The notes beneath the pieces are model-generated. The model ran no database searches. It was not told the DNA's origin and saw nothing but the letters and a program-made list of their open reading frames with translations. Below, piece after piece: positions 22,094 through 31,483 of a DNA stretch of 64,000 bases. The translations under genes and the position numbers were made by a program. The stretch's first letter is position 1. Every line of letters begins with the position of its first letter. The stretch covers positions 600,501-664,500 of the forward strand of contig NZ_JAPNKE010000002.1 of the NCBI RefSeq assembly GCF_026626665.1, read 5' to 3'. Source of the stretch: Nannocystis pusilla (GTDB lineage: Bacteria; Myxococcota_A; Polyangia; Nannocystales; Nannocystaceae).

Positions 22094-22687
22094 CTGTTTG
22101 CTACTCCGATCGATCGGTTGGATCACGGCGTGCCACGCCGTGGCCGCCAGCGCGGCGCAAGCGTGAGACCCGGGCACGATCGCTACGGCCGCGGGACGTC
22201 AGGCCCCGGCCGGTAGCGATGCATTCGCCCGCGCATATTCGCCGACGGTCGAGGCCGATAGATCATCACCTGAACTTCGAGCCATGTGAGTTCGGGCCAG
22301 CAGATCCTGGCGGCGAGCGGGCGAAGGTCGCGCGATTGCGCGCGGGCGAACGCGAATCGACGCGGCACCAGGACGACGCGGCGCAGGCGTGCCGGCGAGG
22401 CAGGCCACCTATTAATAGGGAATGCGATCGATGCCGCGGGCGTCGACAATTCGGCGTCGTACACGTCGGGGCGCAGTCATTGCGACGAGGGACGACGCGG
22501 TGTCGGATCGCGGTCGGACGAGATCGCCGGGCGGGCTCGCGGCCGTCCCGGCGGGACGACGCGGCCTTCGGGGATCGATCCGGACCGCGATCGCCTCATT
22601 CGCGATCGGGGCGTCAGCGACGGAGTGCTGAACTTCGCCGGCGCGGAGATCGGCGCGAGCAAGGCCGCCGGCGTCGATCCGCCGGAC
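22094..22687 (+). other. Intergenic region upstream of the DUF4215 array
   Basis: No convincing gene on either strand; the open frames here are Arg/Gly/Ala-rich and lack family motifs. A short perfect inverted repeat (CGGCGTG-C-CACGCCG, 22127-22141) lies about 35 bases upstream of the array start and could be an operator. An AT-rich island (ATTAATAGGG, near 22411) is the only obvious compositional break. The array promoter should lie in 22100-22250, but no clear -35/-10 pair is visible. Confidence 0.4.
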
Positions 22688-23223
22688 CTACACGTCCCCT
22701 CCGTCGGGATCGAGGGTCGCGGCGCGGGCGAGGACGACGAAGCCGTCGCCGCTCACGAGGCCGTCGACCACGGCACCGCCGTACGGGTGTTTTCCGACGA
22801 GCGCCCCGTCGCGGCGGTGGAGCCCGACGGAAGGGGCGGGCCAGCACCTGTGGCAAAAGGTTTGGGTGCCGCCGACGAGCTTCCAGGTGCCCGCGGACTC
22901 GTCGGCCTTGCCGACGGCGACCATGCTCGCGCCCGCGGTGGCGAGCGCTTCACCGAGGGTCGCCTGGGCGGGCTGGAGCGGCGCGTTTCAGGCGACGCTG
23001 CCTCGGCGAGGTCGTGACGGCGCACGACGAGCCGGGCGGCGAGGTCGGTGAGCCGCGGGCGACCGAAGGGATCGTCGCGTCTGGCCCGAAGACCAGGTCG
23101 TCGAGCGCGGCCAGGTCCTCGAGGTTCGCCTCGGTGAAGCTCCGCCGCTCGTCGCCTCGGAGTCGAGGCGACGAGCGATGAGGGCCGTCTCTTCGTGACC
23201 GTCGAGGTCGATGTCGCCGGCGT
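22688..23223 (-). pseudogene. Broken gene of unknown function (several frameshifts)
   Basis: Four consecutive segments on the minus strand look protein-coding but lie in different frames. They are DLDGHEETALIARRLDSEAT, then SFTEANLEDLAALDDLVFGP, then DDPFGRPRLTDLAARLVV, then a last piece with GEALATAGASMVAVGKADES and a Cys-containing TFCHRCWPAP ending at the TAG at 22688-22690. At least three indels in 530 bases are needed to join them. No start codon or ribosome-binding site is visible at the 5' side, which lies just past the stop of the neighbouring cysteine-repeat gene. I do not recognise the family. It could be a true pseudogene or a stretch of poor sequence. Confidence 0.45.
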
Positions 23224-23304
23224 CAGGTCCGTTCGATCGCGGCGGTCTGGGCCGGCGCCGCCGAATCGGGGCGCCGAACCGCGAGGGGAGCTGCCGGCCG
23301 AGCG

Positions 23305-24172
23305 TCAGTAGCAGTGAGGATCGTAGAAGCGGGCGTCGCCGCCGCACACCTTCTCCTGGCAGACGTAATCGATGCAAATATAGTACTCGGGGCAGTCGGA
23401 GTCGTACTTGCACGAGGTCGGCGGGTCGACGCAGACGTAGTCGACGCAGATCTGGTCGCCGTAGCAGTCGGAGTCGTACTTGCACGAGGTCGGGGGTCGA
23501 CGCAGACGTAGTCGACGCAGATCTGGTCGCCGTAGCAGTCGGAGTCGTACTTGCACGAGGTCGGGGGTCGACGCAGACGTAGTCGACGCAGATCTGGTCG
23601 CCGTAGCAGTCGGAGTCGTACTCGCACGAGGTCGGCGGATCGACGCATTCGTAGTCGACGCAGATCTGGCCGTCGTAGCAGTCGGAGTCGTAGGTGCACT
23701 CGGGCGGCGGATCGACGCATTCGTAGTCGACGCAGATCTGGCCGTCGTAGCAGTCGGAGTCGTAGGTGCACTCGGGCGGCGGATCGACGCACTCGTAGTC
23801 GACGCAGATCTGGCCGTCGTAGCAGTCGGAGTCGTAGGTGCACTCGGGCGGCGGGTCGACGCACTCGTAGTCGACGCAGATCTGGCCGTCGTAGCAGTCG
23901 GAGTCGTAGGTGCACTCGGGCGGTGGGTCGACGCATTCGTAGTCGACGCAGACCTGGTCGCCGTAGCAGTCGGAGTCGTACGTGCATTCGGGGGGCGTCG
24001 GTGGGTCGACGCATTCGTAGTCGACGCAGACCTGGTCGCCGTAGCAGTCGGAGTCGTACGTGCACGGATCGTCGTCGGGGTGCGGATTGCAGTCGCACGT
24101 GGGCTCGGTCCACGGGATCGCGAGGCCCAGGGTGAGCGCGGTCAGGAGGATACTGGTTTGATTGAATAGCAT
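23305..24172 (-). CDS. Secreted 24-residue cysteine-repeat protein (two frameshifts)
   Basis: About 289 residues joined. A signal peptide (MLFNQTSILLTALTLGLA) is followed by ten near-identical 24-residue units of the type CTYDSDCYDGQICVDYECVD with a PPPE spacer, each with four Cys and an acidic SDC core. The tail is CGGDARFYDPHCY. The 72-base units are almost identical in DNA. Units 7 and 8 each lack one base at the same place (G5 runs at 23563-23567 and 23491-23495, versus GCGGG elsewhere), so the frame slips twice and lands back on sensible protein. Disulphide-rich, Asp-rich repeats suggest a cation-stabilised extracellular protein (inference). I know no named family; the motif resembles the DSDCxxxxxC units of other myxobacterial secreted proteins. 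Confidence 0.7.
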
Positions 24173-25427
24173 GTTGCTCTCAGCTCTTTCAGCTCGTTGA
24201 CGTGTGCTCTATGGCAGGTGCGTCGTCGAGGGCAAGTCTGAGGGGGACCGCGGTACGAGCAAAGGCGCCGCCATGCGCCCGAGCACAGCAAGCTCGTGGA
24301 TCCGCGAGCGTGCCAGTGGCCCGGAACCGGCCTGAATCGAGCCTTCAGCGGCAGATTGGGCGGGGCTGCGCCTCGACCGGATGCTGTCCGGCCCGCCGGC
24401 GACGGTGTCGCCGATGCGGCGCGTGAACAGAGTTTCGGCGCCCTCCCCGTGAATCGAGCAATGAGTCACAAGGCGCCTGGTGGCAGACGCCCGGGATCCG
24501 TGAAAACCCCGGGTCACTCCGCGTTCGCCGGATGCGCCTTTGGCGCCTGCTGGGATGGAAGATTTTCTCGGATTTGCACGGGCCGCGGACCGGAAGCGAG
24601 CGCGGATGGTGGCCGGTTCGCTGCCGGGCGCGAGCTCCTCAGGCCCCGACAGTCGGCGAGCGCGACCGTGGCGCGGCGAAGGGGACGGCCGTCGGGAGCG
24701 GCTGCCTGAGGCGTCGAGGAGGCGCGCCAGCTCGACTGCGCCGGGCTGGGGCTCGACCGCGGGTCGTGGCTGCCGGCGCGACCTCGGCAGTGCGCCGGGT
24801 CCCCGCCCCGGCGCTGATGCGCCTCGCTCGAGCGCGTCCCGACCCGCGCCGTCATCACCCTGGCGGCCCGCTCGATCCGGGCCGGCGCGTTGCGTCGGTC
24901 CTGATCGTCGCGGGGCAGCGCCGGAGCGGACGTCTGCAGCGAGGGCGCGGCCGAATCGTGATTGCACCGCGGGGCAGCATCACGACCGCGCCTGATTTGT
25001 GGCCGCTGCAGGTCCGCATCGAGCATCCGGCGAGTGTCGACAGTCGAGATACGCAGGCGTCGTGTCATGCCGTCCCATCCGCCCGGGCACGGCGTCGCGC
25101 GGGGGAGGGTGCCATGAAAGCCCCGGGCTTGTGACGCGCGCGTGTGCCGGCGAGCCCGCGATCGTCGGCGCAGCGCGAGGGGTGACCCTCGCGAATGCGA
25201 TGGGCACGATCCGCGACGGTGGCGGCGCACACTTTCAGCGATCGCAGTGATCTTCAGGCGCGCGAATCGGCGGAGCGAACGAGTCCGGCAAGCCTTTTGG
25301 CGCCGTCTGGACGCGGACGTCCGGGTGACAGCGAGCACGCCCGCCGCTTGCTCGGGTCGGAGAGTGCCTGCATCGTCGGAGGGCCAGCGGTTGATCGGAT
25401 CAGTGTTGCACGGAGGTAGATCTCGGG
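24173..25427 (+). other. 1.25-kb gene-poor region
   Basis: No supported gene on either strand. The longest open frames are Arg/Ser/Ala/Pro-rich, lack recognisable motifs, signal peptides or ribosome-binding sites, and overlap each other. I see no tRNA, repeat array or mobile-element ends. The cytochrome c peroxidase promoter must lie near the right edge. The stretch may be decayed sequence or hold unrecognised regulatory RNA. Confidence 0.4.
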
Positions 25428-26948
25428 ATGACGACTCCTATGAACATCCTCATGAGCGGGGCGCTATTGGCGGGTCCGCTCGCAGGGTTTTTACAGTGCG
25501 AGAGCGTCGAGGTCGACGGCGAGCCAAATGTCGTCCTCGACGACGTCGCCGACGACGTCGAGGCGTTCGCCGCCGCCGACGAGCCGGCGGAGGTACCCCT
25601 CGAATTGCTGTTCGACGACGAGGTCCCGCCCGGCCGCTCGTTCGGGCTGCAGGAGCTGAGCCTGAAGCAGCTGGGCAAGTTCGTCTTCTTCGACAAGATA
25701 TCGAGCCCCAAGAACAAGCAGGGCTGCGTCAGCTGTCATGACCCGGCCGCCGGCTGGACGTTCGGGGTCGACGCGATCAACAAGTCGCAGGTGGCGGCCC
25801 CGGGCGCGGTGCCGGGCGCGGTGGGCTCGATCAAGCCGCCCAGCAACGCCTACGCGCGCAACATGCCGCTGCAGCTGCAGTGCCCGCCCTTCCTCTTGCC
25901 CTGCGGCGGCGTGTTCTGGGACGGCCGCGCGGAGGGCAACGTCGTGCCGCTGGTCGCCGGGGCGTCGCCGCACGTCGGCCTCGAGGTCTTCAAGAGCAGC
26001 GCAAACTTGGAGGGCCTGTTCGCGCAGTTCCTGGGGCCGGTGGCCGATCAGGCGCTGCAGCCGTTCCCGAACCCGGTCGAGCAGAACATCGGCGAGAAGG
26101 AGGTCTGCAACCATGTGGCGAAGGCCCCGTATTCGCTGCTCTACAAGCTGGCCTGGGGCGAGAAGATCGACTGCAGCAACGCCGGCTTCCTGCTCAGCTT
26201 CAAGCGGATCGCGGTGGCGCTCGCGGCCTTTCAATCCTCGAGCGAGGTCAACTCGTTCAGCTCGAAGCGGGACATCGCGCTGGCGGCGGAGATCAAGAAG
26301 GAGGGCGCGGACGTGGCGTTCCCGCTCCAGGGCTTGACGGCCCAGGAGAACCTCGGCCACGAGCTGTTCTACGGCAAGGCCGGTTGCGCGCTCTGTCACA
26401 GCAATACGCCGGTGTTCGTGATCGAGGATCCCAACAAGGCCGGGCTCGACCCCGGCGAGCTCTACACCGACGCCGCCTATCACAACATCGGCGTGCCGCG
26501 GAACGCCAAGATCCCCGGCCCGCTCGGCAGTCCGGGCCTCGGCGCTCGCTCGGCGCTCCCCGCCCAGCTCGGCTTTCACAAGACCCCGTCTCTGCGCAAC
26601 GTGGACAAGCGCCCCTCCAAGAGCTTCGTCAAGGCCTATACCCACAACGGGTGGTTCAAGAGCCTGGAGGCCCTCGTCCACTTCTACAACACCGCCGACG
26701 TGAGCAGCGACGGTGCGACCGCCGCCAAGTTCGGGATCACGCGGTGCGACCCGAGCAAGCCGGACTGGACCCAGGCGGAGGCGCTGGCGGCCAACTGCTG
26801 GCCCGCGCCGGAGGAGCAGGGCACGCTCGCCATCGGCTTCCTGATCGGCGACCTCGACCTGACCGTCGCGGAGGAGGCGGCGATCGTGGCGTACCTCAAG
26901 ACGCTGTCGGACACCAAGACGGTCAAGCCGCCCAAGCTGCTCAAGTGA
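25428..26948 (+). CDS. Di-haem cytochrome c peroxidase family protein
   Basis: 506 residues. It carries two CxxCH haem c motifs, Cys100-Val-Ser-Cys103-His104 and Cys320-Ala-Leu-Cys323-His324, as in the CcpA/MauG superfamily. These enzymes reduce hydrogen peroxide with electrons from small cytochromes, or oxidise protein substrates. Conserved surroundings include LGKFVFFDKISS, FWDGRAEG and KTPSLRNVDKRP, with HNGWFKSLEALVHFYN. The N-terminus is hydrophobic with Cys24, so it is exported and perhaps lipid-anchored, although the box (GFLQC) is not canonical. ATG 25428 is preceded by GGAGG (25412-25416) at a long 11-base spacing. An internal ATG at 25440 is an alternative. It has no operon partner and faces ligD. 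Confidence 0.88.
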   Translation: MTTPMNILMSGALLAGPLAGFLQCESVEVDGEPNVVLDDVADDVEAFAAADEPAEVPLELLFDDEVPPGRSFGLQELSLKQLGKFVFFDKISSPKNKQGCVSCHDPAAGWTFGVDAINKSQVAAPGAVPGAVGSIKPPSNAYARNMPLQLQCPPFLLPCGGVFWDGRAEGNVVPLVAGASPHVGLEVFKSSANLEGLFAQFLGPVADQALQPFPNPVEQNIGEKEVCNHVAKAPYSLLYKLAWGEKIDCSNAGFLLSFKRIAVALAAFQSSSEVNSFSSKRDIALAAEIKKEGADVAFPLQGLTAQENLGHELFYGKAGCALCHSNTPVFVIEDPNKAGLDPGELYTDAAYHNIGVPRNAKIPGPLGSPGLGARSALPAQLGFHKTPSLRNVDKRPSKSFVKAYTHNGWFKSLEALVHFYNTADVSSDGATAAKFGITRCDPSKPDWTQAEALAANCWPAPEEQGTLAIGFLIGDLDLTVAEEAAIVAYLKTLSDTKTVKPPKLLK

Positions 26949-27159
26949 GGGCTGCGCTCGCGCCTCGCGGGCGGCCTGCAGCGCCCCGGGCAGCCCGCAC
27001 GGGCTCGGCGCCGGGTGGCGCCGGCATCGGTCCTAGCGCCGGTTCGCGAGGTGCTCCTTCACCCGCTCGACCGAGGTGCCGACGGCCTCGACCGGCATGC
27101 CCGACTCATGCTGAGTCCGCCGCGGACCGCCGGCGCCCGCGAATGCCACGAGGATCCGC

Positions 27160-29096
27160 TCAGCGTCGGCGGCCGGGACGACCGAGCTGCGCGGCCGCGG
27201 CCGCGAGCGTCTGGTCGTTGCGGTAGTCGGCCCAGGGGTCGCCGCGGCGCGCCCGCAGCCGGGCGGCGAGGTTGAAGATGTTCCACTGATCGCCGGCCGA
27301 GAGCTTGTCCAGCTCCGACCACGCCACTGGCACGCTGACGCCGAGGCCCGGCCGGACGCGGGCCGAGAATGCAGCGACCGTCGTCGCCGTCCGGCCGTTG
27401 CGCAGGTAGTCGACGAAGATCCGGCCGCGCCGGTTGCGGGCCCCGCTCCTGGCCACGAACAGCGCGGGCAACGTGGCGGCCAGGTGCTCCGCGACGTCGC
27501 GCGAGAATTCCTTCACCGGGTCGTACGACCAGGTCGGTCGCAGCGGCACCACCACGTGCAGGCCCTTGCCGCCGCTGGTCTTGAGGAAGCTGCGCAGGCC
27601 GAGGAGCTCGAGGATCCCCTTCGTCAGCCGCGTGGCGTCGCGCAGCGAATCCACGAGACGCCCTCGCCGGGATCGAGGTCGAAGATGACGCGATCCGGAC
27701 GATCGATGTCGGCGACGGTCGAGTTCCACGTGTGAAACTCGACCACGTTCATCTGCGCGGCGGCCACGAGGCTCTCGGCGCTGGCGATCTCCAGCATCGG
27801 CGCGTGGCCGGGCCGCAGCGAGGGGCTGAGCTGACGCACGCCCGGGATCCGGTAGTTCTCGTTGTGCTTCTGGAAGAACTGCTCGCCGGCGACGCCGGTC
27901 GGCGCGCGGACCATGGAGACCGGGCGGCCCGCGAGGTGGGGCAGCATGTGCTCCGCGACGGCCTCGTAATAGCGGACCAGGTCGAGCTTGGTCGCGCCGC
28001 TCGACGGATCGATGACGCGTTCGGGGTGCGTCACCTTGATCGTCGGCGCGGCCCGGCGCGCGGCCCGGGCGCTCGTCGATTCCACCGCTCGCGGCCGCTC
28101 GCGGACGATCGACGCCGGGTCCTTGTCCGCCCGCAGGCCGCGGAAGACCGGGTGGCGCACTCGCCCTTCGCTCGTCCACTCGCTGAACGACACCTCGGCG
28201 ACCAGCACGGGCCGCACCCAGTGGCCCCGGACCTCGCGCGGGCGGTCGTGGAACGGCGAACGATCGACCTCGATCGCCTTCAGCTCGGCATCGATCGATC
28301 GCAGCAGCGCCTCGTCGAAGCCCGTGCCGACCTTGCCGGCGTAGACGAGGCGGCCCCTGTCGTCGTGCACGCCCAGCAGCAGCCCGCCGAAGCCGGTCCG
28401 CCGGCCCTTCGGCTCGGTGTAACCGCCGACCACGAATTCCTGCCGCTGCGTGCATTTGAGCTTGATCCACGCGGACGAGCGGGCGGACGTGTAGAGGCTG
28501 TCGGCGCGCTTGCCGATGATGCCCTCGAAGCCGCCCTTGCACGCGTCCGCGAGCAGGCGATCGACCGGGCCCGCGAGCGTCTCGCTGTGGCGCACGTGCA
28601 CGCCCGGGCGCGCGGCGCCCAGGACCTGTTTCAACAGTCGGCGGCGCTCGACCAGCGGCTCGCGCCGGAGGTCGTGGCCGTCGAGGTAGAGCAGATCGAA
28701 GGCGAAATAGACGATGTCGCGGCTGCCGGCGCCGTCGAAGGCCTGCTGCAGGCGCTGGAAGTCGGGCCTGCCCTTGGCGTCGAGTACTACGATTTCGCCG
28801 TCGAGCCAGGCGGACTTCAGGCCGAGCGCGGCGAGCTCGTCGCGCAGCGGCCCCATGCGCGCGGTCCAGTCGTTCCCGTTGCGGGTGAACAGGGCGACGT
28901 CGTCGCCGGCGACCCGTGCGAGGACGCGGTAGCCGTCGAACTTGGCCTCGTAGACCCAGCCGGGACCGCGCGGCGGGGTGGACACGGCGGTGGCAAGCTG
29001 GGGCAGCAACTTGGCCGGGAACGGCGCGCTTCGGCCGAGCGAAACCGCGCTCGTGGTCCGCCGCGGGCTGGCCTTGCGCCGGGTCGCTTTCGCCAT
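27160..29096 (-). CDS. ligD: ATP-dependent DNA ligase LigD, ligase-polymerase form (frameshifted)
   Basis: About 645 residues. The N-terminal ligase adenylation domain has the lysine motif YEAKFDGYR (Lys52), followed by an OB-fold part (VRPVLVAEVSFSEWT...HPVFRGLR). From about residue 350 it becomes the archaeo-eukaryotic primase-type polymerase domain (VIDPSSGATKLDLVRYYEAV, IFDLDPGEG with the catalytic Asp pair, TSGGKGLHVVVPL). The frame breaks at 27651-27652; adding one base gives ...DPGEGVSWDSLRDATRL. There is no phosphoesterase domain, so the order is Lig-Pol, unlike the PE-Lig-Pol or Pol-PE-Lig forms. It acts in Ku-dependent non-homologous end joining, but no Ku gene is visible here. ATG 29096 was chosen over upstream alternatives because the family begins just before this point. 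Confidence 0.88.
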
Positions 29097-29715
29097 CGCG
29101 CGAAAGTGTGGAGACCCCCGGGGAGGGCGGAATGCACCCCGCGGAGGCGCCCGCGCAGCGACGATTCGGCCGATCGCGCGGGTGAAATCGCGCGCTCTCG
29201 CCAATCGGCGCAATCGGCGGCGCAGCGCCGCCCGGACGCTGAGCGAATGTGCGCAGGGCGATATCGCGTATCATGCGAGTGATGTCGCGCGCCCGGCGGT
29301 TCGGCGCCGCGCGTGCGCGGGGCGAATGTGCGCGAGGCGATATTGCGCCTCGGGCGAGTGAAGCCGCGCTCTCGGCGGTTCGAGCCGCTCGTGCGCCGAG
29401 CGAATGTGCGCAGGGCGATACCGCCCGGCTGCCCCCGTGTCGATGGCTCCATAGGTTGGGAGCATCCCCCTGCCAGCAATCAGGCACAGGCGACATTCGG
29501 CCATGCGCGACGAGCAGGAATCCGCTACTGACGGCCGACGATTCGACGCGCGGGAACGGGTCGCGCCAGCTCCGGGAGTCGCGAGACCTTCCTGGCGGAT
29601 GCCGAGAGCGGGCCTGCGCGATGCAGGCGACGGCGCTCGCGGGCCCTGTCGGCGCGACCTGCTGCCGGTTATCGTGCCTTCGGTTCGCGTCGTGCGACCG
29701 CTCGCGGAGAGATGC
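29097..29715 (+). repeat. Intergenic region with about three imperfect ~78-bp direct repeats
   Basis: No gene is supported. The motif GCGAATGTGCGC(A/G)(A/G)GGCGATA recurs at about 29243, 29322 and 29400 (spacing 78-79). The following half-unit (GAGTGAAGCCGCGCTCTCGG-like) recurs at roughly 29184, 29276 and 29358. The array separates ligD (leaving leftward) from the serine hydrolase (leaving rightward). Its function is unknown. Confidence 0.55.
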
Positions 29716-31362
29716 ATGCGAAGATTCTCGAGCTTCCTCCTCACGACCGTCGCGCTGGCCTGCCAATCGCCGCAACCTGCGGCCGAGTCCGGCGCCGAGC
29801 GCTCCGCAGCGAACGCCGCACCCGCGGTGGACGCCGCGTCCGCAGCGAGCACCGCGCCCGCGCCGAGCACCGCACCCGCGCCGGACGTCGCGCCCTCGCC
29901 GAGCACCGCGCCCGCGCCGGACGTCGCGCCCGCGCCCGTCGACCTCCCCGACTCGCGCATCGGCGTGTTCACGCGGGCATGGCTCGATGCCATGAATCAG
30001 GGCGATGCCGCGGCGCTGCGGGCGTTCCTGGCGCCGCGGATCTCCCGGAACATCCTCAAGTTCGGGCCGCTCGAGCAATGGACGGATTATTTCGTCGCGC
30101 TGTCCGAGCAGAGCGGTGGTCTCGACATCATCGCCATCGGCCCGCAGCCGCCGCGGCCGACCGACATGGCCTTCACCGTCCGCTCCCGTCGCGGGAACCA
30201 CTACGCGATGGTGCATCTCATCCTCGACGAGCGCGACGCGCTCCACGACTTCTTCGTCCTCCCGAAGCCGTTCCCCGGCGAGACCGACCCCGACGCGCTC
30301 CCCGTCGTCGCCATGAGCGAGGCCGAGGTGGTCCAGGCGATCGGCCGCCGGGTCGACGGCCTCGCCGCGGCCGATCGCTTCTCGGGCGCCGTGCTGGTCG
30401 TGAAGGGCGACCGCGAGCTCGTGCGCCTGGCCCGGGGCCGCGCCGAGCAGGCGTTCGCCGCCGACAATCGCGTCGACACGCGGTTCAACCTCGGGTCGAT
30501 GAACAAGATGTTCACCGCCGTCGCGGTCGCTCAGCTCGTCGAGCGCGGTACGTTGAACTTCACCGACAGCCTCGCCCGCGCGCTGCCCGACTACCCGAAC
30601 CGGGAGTTCGCCGGGCGCGTCACCGTTCACCAGCTGCTCACCCACACCTCCGGCATCGGCGGGGACATCTTCGCCCCGCCGGTGTACGAGCACCGCGACC
30701 GCTACAAGCGCGCCGCCGACTACATCCCGCTGTTCGCCGGCGAGTCGCCCGACTTCCCGCCCGGCGCCCGCTTCGGCTACGCCAACCCGGGGTTCATGAC
30801 CCTGGGGCGGATCGTCGAGCACGTCTCGGGCGAGGCCTATGACGATTACGTGAAGACGCACATCTTCGCGCCCGCCGGCATGCACGCCACCGCCGCCGTC
30901 GCCTGGGACGAGGTCGCGCCGAACCTCGCCGTCGGCTACGGGCGCGAGGACTCCGATCCGCTCGGCCTCCGGCCCCGCCGCACCAACGTGTCGTACTTGC
31001 CCTTCAGCGGCACCCCGGCGGGCGGCGGATATTCGACCGTGATCGACCTCGTGGCGTTCGTCCGCGCCCTTCGCGGCCACGTCCTCCTCGGCGAGGCGAT
31101 GACCGAGACGGTCACCGGGCCCAAGGTCGAGGCCCCCATGTTCGGCCCCGAGGGGCGCTACGGCTACGGCTTCTGGACCCGCGTCGTCGGCGGCAGGGAG
31201 GTCCGCGGCCACGGCGGCGGGCACCACGGCATCAACGGCCAGCTCGAATTCTTCGCCGACGGCAGCTATGTCGTGGCCGTGCTCGGCAATCACGACCCGC
31301 CGGCGGCCATGAGCCTCGCGGGCGAGATCGTCGAATTGCTGGCGGTGCAGCCCCGCGAGTGA
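29716..31362 (+). CDS. Serine hydrolase (beta-lactamase / class C-type), lipoprotein
   Basis: 548 residues. ATG 29716 has GGAGA at 29706-29710. The signal peptide ends VALAC (Cys16), followed by a Pro/Ala-rich linker with APAPDVAP-type repeats (about 30-75). A DUF3887/SnoaL-like module (about 80-190, VFTRAWLDAMNQGDAAALRA) precedes the serine hydrolase domain (about 210-530). That domain has the SxxK motif Ser261-Met-Asn-Lys264, a Tyr355-Ala-Asn357 motif and a C-terminal HGGGHHG in place of KTG. This is the PF00144 family of penicillin-binding-protein-like esterases and peptidases. The substrate cannot be told, and resistance activity should not be assumed. It stands alone. Confidence 0.87.
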   Translation: MRRFSSFLLTTVALACQSPQPAAESGAERSAANAAPAVDAASAASTAPAPSTAPAPDVAPSPSTAPAPDVAPAPVDLPDSRIGVFTRAWLDAMNQGDAAALRAFLAPRISRNILKFGPLEQWTDYFVALSEQSGGLDIIAIGPQPPRPTDMAFTVRSRRGNHYAMVHLILDERDALHDFFVLPKPFPGETDPDALPVVAMSEAEVVQAIGRRVDGLAAADRFSGAVLVVKGDRELVRLARGRAEQAFAADNRVDTRFNLGSMNKMFTAVAVAQLVERGTLNFTDSLARALPDYPNREFAGRVTVHQLLTHTSGIGGDIFAPPVYEHRDRYKRAADYIPLFAGESPDFPPGARFGYANPGFMTLGRIVEHVSGEAYDDYVKTHIFAPAGMHATAAVAWDEVAPNLAVGYGREDSDPLGLRPRRTNVSYLPFSGTPAGGGYSTVIDLVAFVRALRGHVLLGEAMTETVTGPKVEAPMFGPEGRYGYGFWTRVVGGREVRGHGGGHHGINGQLEFFADGSYVVAVLGNHDPPAAMSLAGEIVELLAVQPRE

Positions 31363-31483
31363 CCGCCGTCGCGAGCGAAGCGCGAGGCACGGTCGCGTCT
31401 CCGCCCTCGTCGATGGCATTCGCGGGTCGATTCCACGCCGTGGTCGGGCTGTCGGCCCCGGGCTCGCGTGATAGATTCCGCCG

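Noticed and set aside
22286..23017. Plus-strand 243-residue frame upstream of the DUF4215 array
   Set aside because: Composition is Arg/Gly/Ala-rich without motifs, and its right half overlaps better minus-strand coding fragments.
23305..24172. Possible CRISPR-like array (72-base regular repeats)
   Set aside because: Units are directly abutting, lack unique spacers and encode an in-frame Cys-repeat protein with a signal peptide.
24209..25338. Overlapping minus-strand frames in the gene-poor region
   Set aside because: No motif, signal peptide, ribosome-binding site or plausible composition; likely chance frames in GC-rich DNA.
29716..31362. Beta-lactamase resistance gene
   Set aside because: The protein has SxxK and YxN but belongs to the broad serine hydrolase family, with HGGGHHG in place of KTG; resistance is not supported.
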